A stretch of DNA of 64,000 nucleotides from an uncultured Eisenbergiella sp. (lineage in GTDB: Bacteria > Bacillota > Clostridia > Lachnospirales > Lachnospiraceae): contig CAJUEL010000005.1 of the NCBI GenBank assembly GCA_910585455.1, positions 83,411-147,410 of the forward strand, given 5' to 3'. The position numbers and the translations under genes were made by a program. The notes below the pieces were generated by a model. That model was not told where the DNA came from. It made no database searches and saw nothing but the letters and a program-made list of their open reading frames with translations. Position 1 is the stretch's first letter. Each line of letters begins with the position of its first letter. Shown piece by piece: positions 33,878 through 43,146 of this stretch.

Positions 33878-34948
33878 ATGAGATATGCATTGATCGGTTG
33901 TGGAAGAATATCTCCAAACCATATCGCGGCAGCAAAGGCAAATCATTTGGAAATGGTGGCAATCTGCGATATCGAGGCTGCCAACATGGAAGATAAAAAG
34001 CTGAAATTTGAGCTTGCAGATTCAGTAAGACAATATACGGACTATAAGGAGCTTTTGCAGGCGGAGAAGCCGGAGCTGGTTGCCATCGCGACGGAAAGCG
34101 GGAAGCATGCGCAGATTGCGCTGGATTGTATAGAAGCAGGATGCAATCTGATTATTGAAAAACCGATTGCCCTGTCTCTGTCCGATGCGGACAGGATCAT
34201 TGAGAAAGCGAAGGAGAAGGGGGTAAAGGTCTGCGCCTGCCATCAGAACCGGTTTAATAAATCCGTACAAAAAATCCGGGATGCGGTGGAAAAAAAGCGC
34301 TTCGGGAGAATGTTTTACGGGACTGCCCACATCAGGTGGTGCCGGGATTTTGAGTATTATCACCGGGCACAGTGGCGCGGCACGTGGGAGCAGGACGGCG
34401 GGGCATTGATGAACCAGTGTATCCACAATATTGATCTGCTGCGTTGGATGATGGGAGATGAAATCGAGGAAGTGGTGGGGATGACGGACCGTCTGAACCA
34501 TGAATATATTGAGGCGGAGGATCTGGGGATTGCCCTGATCAAATTTAAGAACGGCGCTTATGGCATTGTGGAGGGGACGACGGATATTTATCCGAAGAAC
34601 CTGGAGGAAACGCTGTATCTGTTTGGGGAAAAGGGAACCGTGAAAGCGGGCGGACAGTCCGTGAACATTATCGAAGAATGGAATTTTTCGGATATGCTGG
34701 ATGATCCGGCTGCGGTGAAGCGACAGTATCATGAGGCGCCACCCAATGTATATGGCTTTGGACATACCCCTTTGTATGCGGATGTGATAGAAGCGATTGA
34801 AAAGAACAGAGAGCCTTATGTGGACGCGAAAGCCGGAAGACGGGCGCTGGAGCTGGTGCTTGCCATCTATAAGTCTGCCGCTGAGAAGGAGATCGTAAAG
34901 CTGCCGCTGACCGAATGCTCCACGCTGGAATTTCAGGGGAGATTTTAA
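33878..34948 (+). CDS. wbpB: WbpB-like UDP-N-acetylglucosaminuronate 3-dehydrogenase
   Basis: A 356-residue Gfo/Idh/MocA oxidoreductase of the WbpB/WlbA type, oxidising C3 of UDP-GlcNAc[23 protein letters not shown] is the NAD-binding start, [15 protein letters not shown] supplies the catalytic Lys, [17 protein letters not shown] and [26 protein letters not shown] are highly typical of WbpB. It follows AGGAAGGA. Genes for a WbpD-like acetyltransferase and a WbpE-like aminotransferase follow in order, which gives the assignment its strength. The set predicts a 2,3-diacetamido-2,3-dideoxy-glucuronic acid. The WbpA dehydrogenase making UDP-GlcNAcA is not in the window. Confidence 0.87.
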   Translation: MRYALIGCGRISPNHIAAAKANHLEMVAICDIEAANMEDKKLKFELADSVRQYTDYKELLQAEKPELVAIATESGKHAQIALDCIEAGCNLIIEKPIALSLSDADRIIEKAKEKGVKVCACHQNRFNKSVQKIRDAVEKKRFGRMFYGTAHIRWCRDFEYYHRAQWRGTWEQDGGALMNQCIHNIDLLRWMMGDEIEEVVGMTDRLNHEYIEAEDLGIALIKFKNGAYGIVEGTTDIYPKNLEETLYLFGEKGTVKAGGQSVNIIEEWNFSDMLDDPAAVKRQYHEAPPNVYGFGHTPLYADVIEAIEKNREPYVDAKAGRRALELVLAIYKSAAEKEIVKLPLTECSTLEFQGRF

Positions 34949-34953
34949 GAATC

Positions 34954-35511
34954 ATGGAAAAAAACTATTTTGTGCACGAAAGCAGCTATATTGACGAGGA
35001 TGTTATGATCGGAGAAGGTACAAAAATCTGGCATTTCTGTCATATCCAGAGAGGGGCGAGGATCGGAAAAAACTGCTCCCTGGGACAAAACGTGAATGTT
35101 TCAAACGGCGTGCATATTGGGGATCGGTGTAAAATTCAGAACAATGTTTCTGTTTATGAAGGTGTTGAGCTGGAGGACGGCGTTTTTTGCGGGCCTTCCA
35201 TGGTTTTCACAAATGACCTGACGCCAAGGGCAGAGCATCCCAAAGGAAGCGCAGGATATAAAAAAACGCTCGTGAAACGGGGCGTTACAATCGGAGCGAA
35301 TGCGACGATTGTTTGTAATCATGTTCTGGGAGAATACGCCACAATTGCTGCCGGTGCTGTGGTGACGGGTGATGTGGAGCCCCATGCGTTGATGGCGGGA
35401 GTACCGGCGCGGCGGATTGGATGGGTTTGCGAGTGTGGACAGGTGTTGAACGGAGATTTGCATTGCCCGGATTGCGGTACTTGCTATGATTGGCTGGAAG
35501 ATGTTGATTGA
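34954..35511 (+). CDS. wbpD: WbpD-like N-acetyltransferase
   Basis: A 185-residue left-handed beta-helix acetyltransferase resembling WbpD/WlbB, which acetylates the 3-amino group of the UDP-diamino-uronate. The start [27 protein letters not shown] is the family signature; hexapeptide repeats run to about residue 140 and [13 protein letters not shown] closes the helix. The last 30 residues hold two CxC/CxxC pairs (CECGQ...CPDCGTCYD), a zinc-ribbon-like tail also seen in some relatives. The ATG at 34954 is 5 bp after the wbpB stop. Confidence 0.9.
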   Translation: MEKNYFVHESSYIDEDVMIGEGTKIWHFCHIQRGARIGKNCSLGQNVNVSNGVHIGDRCKIQNNVSVYEGVELEDGVFCGPSMVFTNDLTPRAEHPKGSAGYKKTLVKRGVTIGANATIVCNHVLGEYATIAAGAVVTGDVEPHALMAGVPARRIGWVCECGQVLNGDLHCPDCGTCYDWLEDVD

Positions 35512-35599
35512 AAAAAGATGTACGGTTTAGAACTGCGTTTCAAACGATATAATGGAGCGATATTGTAAGGATAAGAGCGAAAGGATTCACATATCTGAA

Positions 35600-36736
35600 A
35601 TGGAATTTAGGGATTTAAAATCACAATACCAGGTTCTCAAAAGGGACATTGATGCTGCTGTGGAAAAAGTGATGACAAACGCCAATTTCATTTCCGGCAG
35701 AGAGGTGGCAGAGCTGGAAAGCCAATTGGCAGAATATGTTGGCGTAAAGCATTGCGTCACCTGCGCGAATGGTACGGATGCCCTTCAGCTTGCACTGATG
35801 GCCTGGGGGATCGGAAAGGACGATGCGGTTTTTTTGCCGGATTTTACGTTTTTTTCTACGGCGGAGGTAGTGCCCTGGGTGGGGGCGACGCCTATATTTG
35901 TGGATATTGATAAGGAAACCTTCAATCTGTCTCCGGATGCTTTGGAAAAGGCAGTGCTAAGAACGCAGCAGGAAGGAAAACTCACCCCAAGGGTGATCAT
36001 TGCGGTTGACTTATTCGGGCTGCCTGCAGAGTATCCAGAGCTTCGAAAGATTGCGGACAAGTATCATATGCTGTTGTTGGAGGATGGCGCGCAGGGATTT
36101 GGTGGCAGAATCGGAGAGAAAAGGGCCTGCAGCTTTGGGGATATTTCCACGACTTCTTTTTTTCCGGCGAAACCCCTTGGCTGTTACGGAGACGGCGGGG
36201 CAATTTTTACCGATTGCGATGAATGGGCAGCGCTTTTACGTTCCTTCAGAGTGCATGGGAAAGGTAGCGGAAAATATGATAATGTCAGATTGGGCATGAA
36301 TTCCCGGCTGGATACCCTGCAGGCGGTTGTTTTGCAGGTGAAACTGCGGCATTTTGATCCGTTTGAGCTGGAAAGCGTGAATCAGGCTGCGGCATGGTAC
36401 GGAAAATATTTGGGGGAGACTATCAGGAAGCCTGTCGTAAAGAAAGGCTTTTTGTCCAGCTGGGCACAATATACGGTTTTGTTAAAGAATACGGAAGAAC
36501 GGGATCGGATGCAGGAGACGCTTAAACAGAAGGGGATTCCTGCCATGGTTTATTATCCGAAGGGAATGCATGAGCAGAAGGCGCTGGAGCGTTATTTTGA
36601 AGAACATATTTCAGGGCAGTTACCGGTGACGGAGGAAGTCTGCGGGCGTTGCCTGTCGCTGCCCATGCATCCTTATCTACAGGAGGAAGAGGTGAAATTT
36701 GTTTGCGCTTGCGTAAATGAAACACTTCAATATTGA
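35600..36736 (+). CDS. wbpE: WbpE-like DegT/DnrJ/EryC1 aminotransferase
   Basis: A 378-residue PLP-dependent sugar aminotransferase which aminates the 3-keto-uronate formed by the WbpB-type enzyme. Schiff-base lysine K191 is in SFFPAKPLGCYGDGG and D162 in LLEDGAQGFGG contacts the cofactor. MEFRDLKSQYQVLKRDID is the normal N-terminus, so the ATG at 35600 is preferred over ATG 35552; the ribosome site AAAGGA at 35580-35585 is somewhat distant (14 bp). It overlaps the downstream GT61 gene by 20 bp. The wbpB-D-E order is as in other loci making diacetamido-uronic acids. Confidence 0.9.
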   Translation: MEFRDLKSQYQVLKRDIDAAVEKVMTNANFISGREVAELESQLAEYVGVKHCVTCANGTDALQLALMAWGIGKDDAVFLPDFTFFSTAEVVPWVGATPIFVDIDKETFNLSPDALEKAVLRTQQEGKLTPRVIIAVDLFGLPAEYPELRKIADKYHMLLLEDGAQGFGGRIGEKRACSFGDISTTSFFPAKPLGCYGDGGAIFTDCDEWAALLRSFRVHGKGSGKYDNVRLGMNSRLDTLQAVVLQVKLRHFDPFELESVNQAAAWYGKYLGETIRKPVVKKGFLSSWAQYTVLLKNTEERDRMQETLKQKGIPAMVYYPKGMHEQKALERYFEEHISGQLPVTEEVCGRCLSLPMHPYLQEEEVKFVCACVNETLQY

Positions 36737-37850
36737 AATGATAATTTATACGAAGGATGAGGCCGGACGGGAGCAGCTGAAGAAATTATATGAGAGAGAT
36801 TCCCTGTGGAGCGCTCCGTTAGAAGCCATTTGTGTAGATGATGCGGTGATTTTGCCGGACAGGGACCGGAAGGGAGGCGTCATTGATCGGAGTGGAGCGT
36901 TTGTGACGGAATCCGCCTATCAGCATGGCGATGTCAATTTATGGGGCGGAAGCTATGAAATCGTGGAGCAGGAAATAGAGTATGTGCCTGAAAAAGTGAT
37001 TTTTATCGGACAGCTTTTCCGGCATTGGGGTAATTTTCTTTTTGATTGTCTGGCAAGAGTGTGGTGTGCGCTGAAGGAAGAGGAAGAGCTCAGAATTGCA
37101 TATTGTTTCAGTCTGCAATCTCCGAATGATGCATTTGAGCAAAAATGTAAGAATTTTTTTCAGCTATTGGGAATTTCGCAGGATAGATTGCTCGAAATCA
37201 GAAAACCTGTGAGATTTCATATGGTTATCGTCCCTCAGTTGTCAATATTTCCGGGAACGTTTTGTACGAAGGAATTTTTGGAGGTTTTTGATGAAGCTGT
37301 CAGCCGTGTGGCGAACAGCATGAATGGAGAAGTTTATGACAGGCTGTATCTGACCAGGACACAAATGGCATCCTGTAAAGAGCTGGGAGAAAAGAAAATT
37401 GAGCATATATTCCGAAAACTGGGATTTCAGATCATTGCGCCGGAAAAACTGAAGATAGAAGAACAGATCTATTTGTTCAGTCATTGTAAGATTCTGGCAT
37501 CGATAGAAGGGACAACATCGCACAATATCATGTTTGCCGGCGAACGGACGGAGCATATTATTTTGAGAAAGCAACGGTATGTGAATACCAGGCAGGTTCT
37601 TTTTGACAGGGTGAAAAAAATTGAACCGCAGTACATAGATATCTTTTTCGAACCCTTTCAGGGATTTCCGCTTAATCATGATGCCGGACCGTTTTGGGTG
37701 GGGATTACGTCCTCTATGAAAAAGTGGATGAAGAGTCAGGGAATTACGCTGTCATGGAAGGAATGGGGAGCGGTTCTGATGTCTGAAATTATGGATGGAA
37801 TACTATATACAGCAAAATGTCTTTACTATAAATATGTTCTGAAATATTGA
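36717..37850 (+). CDS. GT61 (DUF563) glycosyltransferase
   Basis: A 377-residue protein of the DUF563/GT61 family, better known in plant xylan and animal O-GlcNAc-type transferases but also common in bacterial capsule loci. The characteristic segments are FRHWGNFLFDCLARVW near residue 105 (the HWGHFL-like motif), YDRLYLTRTQ and the EGTTSHNIMFAG region near residue 265. It starts inside the aminotransferase gene with no separate ribosome site, so it depends on translational coupling. Sugar specificity is not predictable. Confidence 0.82.
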   Translation: MKHFNIEMIIYTKDEAGREQLKKLYERDSLWSAPLEAICVDDAVILPDRDRKGGVIDRSGAFVTESAYQHGDVNLWGGSYEIVEQEIEYVPEKVIFIGQLFRHWGNFLFDCLARVWCALKEEEELRIAYCFSLQSPNDAFEQKCKNFFQLLGISQDRLLEIRKPVRFHMVIVPQLSIFPGTFCTKEFLEVFDEAVSRVANSMNGEVYDRLYLTRTQMASCKELGEKKIEHIFRKLGFQIIAPEKLKIEEQIYLFSHCKILASIEGTTSHNIMFAGERTEHIILRKQRYVNTRQVLFDRVKKIEPQYIDIFFEPFQGFPLNHDAGPFWVGITSSMKKWMKSQGITLSWKEWGAVLMSEIMDGILYTAKCLYYKYVLKY

Positions 37851-37974
37851 TGAGCAGAGCGATGGGAGACGCAGGTCTGCCGCTTATAGAGGGGAAAGAA
37901 CTGACAGGATTACAACTGGCGTGGATTTTCTGATTTTTATGTATGGACTGTTGTAGTAATGCAGAGGAGTAATA

Positions 37975-39249
37975 ATGGAAGAAAACAGGAAAACTCATAA
38001 AAGAAAGCTCTTCATGGTTACAACGAACTATCCGAATCAGGGAGGCGACAGCGTTTTCGCCCTGCCGGAGCTGCCGGAGCTGGCGGCCCGGTTTGATCTG
38101 ACAGTCATTTGTACAGGAGGAAAGGGCGACTGCAAATATGCCAGGGAGGATGTCAGCTATCTGTTTTATGAGCAAAAATTGTCTCCTGGGGTAAAGTTGT
38201 GGTATGCCTTTCAATATTTCCTGCGCAGGGCCTGTTGGAAGGAGCTTTTTGAAATATGGAAGAACCGAAAAGGGGACACGCTGGGAAAAACAGCGGGGAA
38301 AATTTATAAATCGATTGAATTTTATGCATGCGGGGAAGCGTTTTACCGGTTTTTCGTCAGGCATGCGAAAGATAGTTTTTCCGATGAAAATGTGATATAC
38401 TATACGTTCTGGTGCAACGCATATAGTTTGCCCATGATTCTTCACAAAAAAAAGCATGAGAATTTCCACATGATCACACGGCTGCATGGATACGACCTGT
38501 TTGAGGAACGGTATCTGTACGGACGGCAGCCCTTTAAAACGATCATTAATGAAGGCATGGAGCGGCTTTTTTTTGTAGCCGGACTGCCCATGCAATATTA
38601 CAGGGCAGTGCATCGGGAGCTGGACGAAAGGAAAACGGAGGTATGCAGGCTGGGAGTGTACCCGATTGAAATGGAGGAGAGACGGGAAAGGCTTGCTCCG
38701 TTTCTGCTGGTGAGCTGCTCTAACATGGTCTCCTTAAAGAGAATTCCGCTTCTGATTGAGGCCCTTTCCGGTTTGGAAGAAAGCATTTACTGGATTCATT
38801 TCGGGGACGGCACAGAACGGCAGACTTTGGAACAGGCAGCGAGGGACAGGCTCGGCAAAAAGAACAATATTCAATATGCGTTTCAGGGCAGTCTGCCCAA
38901 TGAAGAGATCAGGCGGTTTTATGCGAGGACACAGGTGGATTGCTTCATCACCGTTTCCGAAACGGAGGGAGGAGCGCCGGTTTCCATCATGGAGGCGATG
39001 GCGGCAAAAACGCCGGTGATCGGAACAGCGGTGGGGGATATCCCTGCCATGATAGACGGAAACGGCATTCTGCTCCCGGAAAATCCTTCTGCGCAAGAGG
39101 TTTGTGGAGCGATCAGAAGGGTGATTTCCATGCCGGAGGCGGCGCGCAGAAAATGGGGGGAGCGTTCCTTTTATCTGTGGGAAGAATATTTTAACGCGGA
39201 AAAAAATGCCCGTGTTTTTGGAGAAAAGGTGGACAGCATAGGAAGATGA
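37975..39249 (+). CDS. GT4 family glycosyltransferase
   Basis: A 424-residue GT-B glycosyltransferase with a long N-terminal domain. Visible donor-site marks: LVSCSNMVSLKRIPLLIEAL, HFGDGTERQTLEQAA, QGSLPNEEIRRFY and ETEGGAPVSIMEAMAAKTPVIG, the GT4 EX7E motif. The start is preceded by GAGGAG. A 125-bp spacer separates it from the GT61 gene; I see no clear promoter there. It belongs to the family of transferases used in amylovoran/colanic-type glycans (AmsK-like), but its donor is unknown. Confidence 0.88.
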   Translation: MEENRKTHKRKLFMVTTNYPNQGGDSVFALPELPELAARFDLTVICTGGKGDCKYAREDVSYLFYEQKLSPGVKLWYAFQYFLRRACWKELFEIWKNRKGDTLGKTAGKIYKSIEFYACGEAFYRFFVRHAKDSFSDENVIYYTFWCNAYSLPMILHKKKHENFHMITRLHGYDLFEERYLYGRQPFKTIINEGMERLFFVAGLPMQYYRAVHRELDERKTEVCRLGVYPIEMEERRERLAPFLLVSCSNMVSLKRIPLLIEALSGLEESIYWIHFGDGTERQTLEQAARDRLGKKNNIQYAFQGSLPNEEIRRFYARTQVDCFITVSETEGGAPVSIMEAMAAKTPVIGTAVGDIPAMIDGNGILLPENPSAQEVCGAIRRVISMPEAARRKWGERSFYLWEEYFNAEKNARVFGEKVDSIGR

Positions 39250-39276
39250 GAGCGACGGCCAAAGGAGTATCCTGAT

Positions 39277-40959
39277 ATGTACGGTTGGATGATGGGAAAA
39301 AATGTAAAACTTCTATACGAAACGGACTGGAAAGAGCAGGAACGGAAGGGCTATCGGTTTGCGGCACATTTGCTGTGTAAATTTCCGGGAGATATCGTGA
39401 ATGCCGTGGCGGAAAAGCAGGATTGCTTCCTGGATGGCTATGTGGGAAATAAGCATGAGCTGGTCAAAAGGTCCGGCGCAGAGAACTGGGAAAGAACATT
39501 CTGTCAGCTGTGCAGCACAGAAGCCCCTTTTGAAAGCCTGCGGGGATCCTTTGGCGGATTTGTCGTATCCCGCGTGACAGCCGCCGATGAAATCACGCTG
39601 TTTACCGATCAGATGGGAAGCAAGGCTGTTTACTATTATCAGGATGAGGAACGTTTCATTGCTGCATCCAATCTGGAAAGCATTGCAAAAACCCTGCGGG
39701 AAAACCGGATCGAGTATCATCTGGATGAAACGGCAGTCCGATATATGCTCACCTATGGCTTCATGATTGACGATACGACCTTCATCCGGGAGGTGAAGCG
39801 GGTATTGCCCGGTCAAAGCGTGAGGTGGAAAGCAGGGGCGGTTGAAAAAGCGACATACTACCTGTTTGACAATACCAAAACGGAAAACTGGACAAAGGAG
39901 GAGGCGATTGAGAGGATCGACGCATCCTTCCGGCAGGCGATCAGACGGGAGTTTGAAAAGGACCGGGAATACGGATACCGTCATCTGGTGGATTTGAGCG
40001 GTGGACTGGACAGCCGGATGGTTTGTTGGGTAGCACATGAGCTGGGATATACGGATCAGCTGAATTTTACCTATTGCAGGACAAAATATCTTGATCATGG
40101 CATTTCCGAGAAAATTGCCATGGATTTAAAGCATGAATATTTGTATAAGCCGCTGGACGACGCGGGGTGGATGTACGATATTGACGAAATGCTGCAAAGA
40201 AACAATGGGGCTGCATTGTACCATGGCATAACGGGCGGAAAGCGGTTTTTGTCTCTGCTGAACCCGGAAATGTTTGGAATTGAGCATACCGGCATGGTTG
40301 GGGATGTGATCCCTTCCTCCTTTTATGCGGATGAGGCTGCGGCATACGCGCCGCCGACATTTGGGAAGCATCAGTATTCCGGCAGACTGCAGTATACGTT
40401 CGATCCCAAAATTCTTGACAGGTATCCCAATCAGGAGATTTTTGCCCTGTATACCAGAGGGCTTTTGGGGGCGTCGTCCTCCTATCTCATACGGCAAGGC
40501 TATTTTGAAACCGCCTCGGCGTTTCTGGATGTGGATTTTCTGGATGATTGTTTGAAAATGCCATTTTCCTACCGGGCAAGGCACAATATTTATCTGGACT
40601 GGATGCGGGAAAAATATCCGGCGGCCACAGAGTACGGGTGGGAAAAGTGGGGCGGCGTCAAGCCGAAAAAATCCCATATTAAATATCGGAAAGCGGTTAC
40701 GGCAGTGAGGCTCGCGGACCATTTTATCAGAGGGCTTGTGGGAAGGGCAGAAGAAGATAACATGAATCCGCTGGACTACTGGTATGGGCAGGATCCGGCA
40801 CTGCAGAAATATTATCAGGATTACTTTTTTGAGAACATCGGTAAGGTAAAGGCAGGACAGGAGCTGATAAATGACCTGGAAAAGCTGTTTGGAGAGGGCA
40901 ATGTTTCTGAAAAAGGGATGGTTTTAACGGTATTGGGGGCTGTTAAAAATTTCTTTTAG
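39277..40959 (+). CDS. Asparagine synthetase-like ligase lacking the N-terminal Cys
   Basis: A 560-residue AsnB-like protein. The C-terminal ATP-pyrophosphatase domain is intact: PP-loop SGGLDS at residues 241-246. The N-terminal half keeps the glutaminase-like fold (RGSFGGFVVSRV, LFTDQMGSKAVYYYQ) but begins MYGWMM, so the catalytic Cys2 of glutamine-dependent enzymes (MCG...) is replaced by Tyr. It may use free ammonia or an amine, or perform an intramolecular amide bond as in beta-lactam synthetase. In surface-glycan loci AsnB-like proteins (WbpS type) amidate uronic acids; a uronic acid is predicted from the wbpB/D/E genes just upstream. The start follows AAAGGAG at 39261-39267. Confidence 0.83.
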   Translation: MYGWMMGKNVKLLYETDWKEQERKGYRFAAHLLCKFPGDIVNAVAEKQDCFLDGYVGNKHELVKRSGAENWERTFCQLCSTEAPFESLRGSFGGFVVSRVTAADEITLFTDQMGSKAVYYYQDEERFIAASNLESIAKTLRENRIEYHLDETAVRYMLTYGFMIDDTTFIREVKRVLPGQSVRWKAGAVEKATYYLFDNTKTENWTKEEAIERIDASFRQAIRREFEKDREYGYRHLVDLSGGLDSRMVCWVAHELGYTDQLNFTYCRTKYLDHGISEKIAMDLKHEYLYKPLDDAGWMYDIDEMLQRNNGAALYHGITGGKRFLSLLNPEMFGIEHTGMVGDVIPSSFYADEAAAYAPPTFGKHQYSGRLQYTFDPKILDRYPNQEIFALYTRGLLGASSSYLIRQGYFETASAFLDVDFLDDCLKMPFSYRARHNIYLDWMREKYPAATEYGWEKWGGVKPKKSHIKYRKAVTAVRLADHFIRGLVGRAEEDNMNPLDYWYGQDPALQKYYQDYFFENIGKVKAGQELINDLEKLFGEGNVSEKGMVLTVLGAVKNFF

Positions 40960-40979
40960 ATGTTATACTATAGTGAATG
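40951..40979 (+). promoter_or_regulatory. Extended -10 promoter candidate
   Basis: TGTTATACT at 40971-40979 is an extended -10 box (TGn-TATACT) in the 67-bp gap before ATG 41027; the -35 is weak (TTCTTT). It would start the transcript of the CMP-ulosonate module. Confidence 0.45.
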
Positions 40980-41026
40980 AGAATGATCGTCAAACACAGA
41001 TGTGAAGGGGAAGAGGAAACTGTCGG

Positions 41027-42391
41027 ATGATTGAGCTGGATTTTCTGTTTATCTATGAGCATAAGGTACGGGAGCTGGAAAATCTGTGCCTGATGAAGTA
41101 CGAGCTGGACAGGCGCGGCTATCGCACGCATATCGTGCAGATTGAGGATGAAGCGGCGGTAAAAGCGGTAAAACCGATTTATCATGCCAAAGTGGTGGTC
41201 CTGATGGCATGCTATCAGAACAGCAGCCTGGAATGGCACACAAAGGACTTTGTGAAATTTGAGAAAGCCATTGATTTGCAGTGGGAAAATATTGTGTATC
41301 CCAAGGACGAGAAGGATCCGAAGGCATACAAGAACTATTCCGGCATCGCCAAGGAGGTGGTGCGGGTATCCTGGGGGGAAATGAACCGCCGCAGGATGCT
41401 GGATGTCGCCCATCTGGATCCGAAGAAGGTCAAGCTGATCGGGCATGTGGGAATGGATTTTTTGCGGGATGAGCTGAAAGGCTATTATCAGTCCCGGGAA
41501 GAGGTTCTTGGACACTATCGGATTCCGGCAGATAAGCGGGTTTACCTGTTCATTTCTCCCTTTTTCTCGGATCACCTGACCGGGCCGCATATCGATGAGA
41601 TGTGCAGGCGTTTTGGGGAGGGCTGGAGGGCGTATTATGATGTGTTCATGCGCAATTCCAAGCAGGTGATTCTGGAATGGATGGAGCAGGTATGTATCGA
41701 GCAGGAGGATGTGGTCTTCATCTATCGGCCCCATCCGGGAGAGACCAGCGAAACGGCGAACCGGATGCAGGAAAAGCTGCCGAATTTCCGGGTGATTCCG
41801 GACCTATCCGTGAAGCAATGGATCCTCGCCTGCGATAAGGTATATACCGGAAACAGCTCGACCTTTGTGGAAGCCTTTTTTGCAAAGAAAATGTGCTATA
41901 TGCTTTTCCCATATCCGGTTCCGACGGATTATGAGCTGGCCATGATAAAGGGTGCGGAGAAAATCTGTGATTTCGAGGCGTTCCGGAAATCGACAACGGA
42001 AACGGATGAGAAATTCCCGATCAGGGAAGAGGTGATCGATGAGGTGTACGCCATAGACTGGGACAAGCCCAGCTATGTGAAGTTTGCGGATATGGCAGAG
42101 GATGTGCTAAAAGATCCTTACTATGCCCTGACAAAGCAGCAGTTAAAGGAGTATCGGACGAAGCTGCCGTTTAAAACCCGGTGTGTGAAAGCGATATCCA
42201 GAATCGACCTTATCTACCGCCCATATCTGAAGCTGATAGAGAACGAGAGGATTCAATGGAAATGGCTGCAGCCGCTGCGGGATTCCCGCAAAAAAGTGGA
42301 AGAGAACGCGAGAAATCATCATTTTGAACAGGCGAGTGAGAAAGAAATTGCGGCGATTGTGAACAAGATTGCCGCACAATTGAATAAGTGA
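41027..42391 (+). CDS. GT-B-like surface carbohydrate transferase (CDP-glycerol/polysialyltransferase-like)
   Basis: A 454-residue protein with a GT-B layout: an N-terminal Rossmann-like region (LDFLFIYEHKVRELENLC), a central VKLIGHVGMDFL, and a C-terminal donor domain with FIYRPHPGE and YTGNSSTFVEAFFAKK, similar to CDP-glycerol glycerophosphotransferases and polysialyltransferase-type enzymes. Related proteins accompany neuA/neuB-type genes and are annotated as surface carbohydrate biosynthesis proteins. A CMP-sugar synthetase gene follows (42447), so a natural hypothesis is that this enzyme transfers the CMP-activated acid to the glycan. Starts after GAAGAGGAA. Confidence 0.72.
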   Translation: MIELDFLFIYEHKVRELENLCLMKYELDRRGYRTHIVQIEDEAAVKAVKPIYHAKVVVLMACYQNSSLEWHTKDFVKFEKAIDLQWENIVYPKDEKDPKAYKNYSGIAKEVVRVSWGEMNRRRMLDVAHLDPKKVKLIGHVGMDFLRDELKGYYQSREEVLGHYRIPADKRVYLFISPFFSDHLTGPHIDEMCRRFGEGWRAYYDVFMRNSKQVILEWMEQVCIEQEDVVFIYRPHPGETSETANRMQEKLPNFRVIPDLSVKQWILACDKVYTGNSSTFVEAFFAKKMCYMLFPYPVPTDYELAMIKGAEKICDFEAFRKSTTETDEKFPIREEVIDEVYAIDWDKPSYVKFADMAEDVLKDPYYALTKQQLKEYRTKLPFKTRCVKAISRIDLIYRPYLKLIENERIQWKWLQPLRDSRKKVEENARNHHFEQASEKEIAAIVNKIAAQLNK

Positions 42392-42416
42392 AACGGTTCA
42401 GACCTTCTGAACTGTT
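42392..42416 (+). repeat. Intergenic hairpin repeat, copy 2
   Basis: AACGGTTCAGA (42392-42402) pairs with TCTGAACTGTT (42406-42416) with one G-U pair and loop CCT, directly after the stop codon at 42391. It shares GTTCAGACC and TCTGAACTGTTA with the hairpin at 29543-29572. It could end the 41027 transcript or process the mRNA before the 42447 gene; no T-run follows. Confidence 0.7.
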
Positions 42417-42446
42417 ATGAATAAGCAAAAAACGGAGGAAAAGAAA

Positions 42447-43127
42447 ATGAATAAGACGATCACAGCAATTGTCCCGGTAAAAGGAAACAGCACGAGGCTG
42501 CCGAACAAAAATATTCTGCCCTTCGGGGAATCCAACCTGCTGACACACAAGCTGGAGCAGCTTAAGCAGGTGAAGGGCATTACGGACATCATCGTTTCAT
42601 CGGATTCTGACCAGATGCTCGCGATGGCGAAGGAAGCCGGCGTGACCGCTATGAAACGTCCGGAGCAATACGCGAATGAGTCTGTGCCCTTTGGCATGTT
42701 TCTGGAATACATCTGCAAGGAGGTTCCCAATGACCACATCATGTGGGCGTGCGCGACCTCTCCTCTTGTGGAGCCCTATCTGTATGAAAAAGCGATCCAG
42801 ACATATTTTGAGAAGCTGGAGGAGGGCTATGATTCCCTGATCACCTGCGCGCCCTATCAGACCTACCTGATGGACGAGAACGGACCGCTGAACTTTAAAA
42901 TGGGACTGGAGCATAAAAATTCCGAACAGCTGCCCATGCTGTATCACTTCACCAATGGTGTGAATCTTGCGCCGAAGGATAAGATCATCGAATGGCATTA
43001 CAACTATGGTCCCAAAGCGTATCGCCTGTTGGTAAACAAGAGGGAAGCGGCGGACATTGATGATGTATATGATTATGAAATTGCGAAGGCGCTGTATGCC
43101 ATGAAGGATCCGAATCCTACGATGTGA
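42447..43127 (+). CDS. NeuA/KdsB-like cytidylyltransferase
   Basis: A 226-residue nucleotidyltransferase of the CMP-sialate synthetase group: TAIVPVKGNSTRLPNKNI (CTP-binding, with VKGNSTRLP in place of the NeuA ARGGSKGLP), DIIVSSDSDQMLAMA and WACATSPLVEPYLYEKA. It is clearly divergent from the NeuA at 5698, so probably activates a different acid. The ATG at 42447 has CGGAGG 8 bp upstream; a frame from 42417 reaches into the hairpin repeat. The genes after it encode an aldolase and a KdsC-type phosphatase, a full set for making and activating a keto-deoxy acid. Confidence 0.85.
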   Translation: MNKTITAIVPVKGNSTRLPNKNILPFGESNLLTHKLEQLKQVKGITDIIVSSDSDQMLAMAKEAGVTAMKRPEQYANESVPFGMFLEYICKEVPNDHIMWACATSPLVEPYLYEKAIQTYFEKLEEGYDSLITCAPYQTYLMDENGPLNFKMGLEHKNSEQLPMLYHFTNGVNLAPKDKIIEWHYNYGPKAYRLLVNKREAADIDDVYDYEIAKALYAMKDPNPTM

Positions 43128-43146
43128 GCGTCTGAAAAGAGGGAGT

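Noticed and set aside
32672..33946. Long open frames on the minus strand across the glycosyltransferase region (also about 29381-30223, 19421-20278, 23844-24791 and 43117-44010)
   Set aside because: They lie fully opposite well-supported genes with family motifs, lack ribosome sites and give no recognisable protein.
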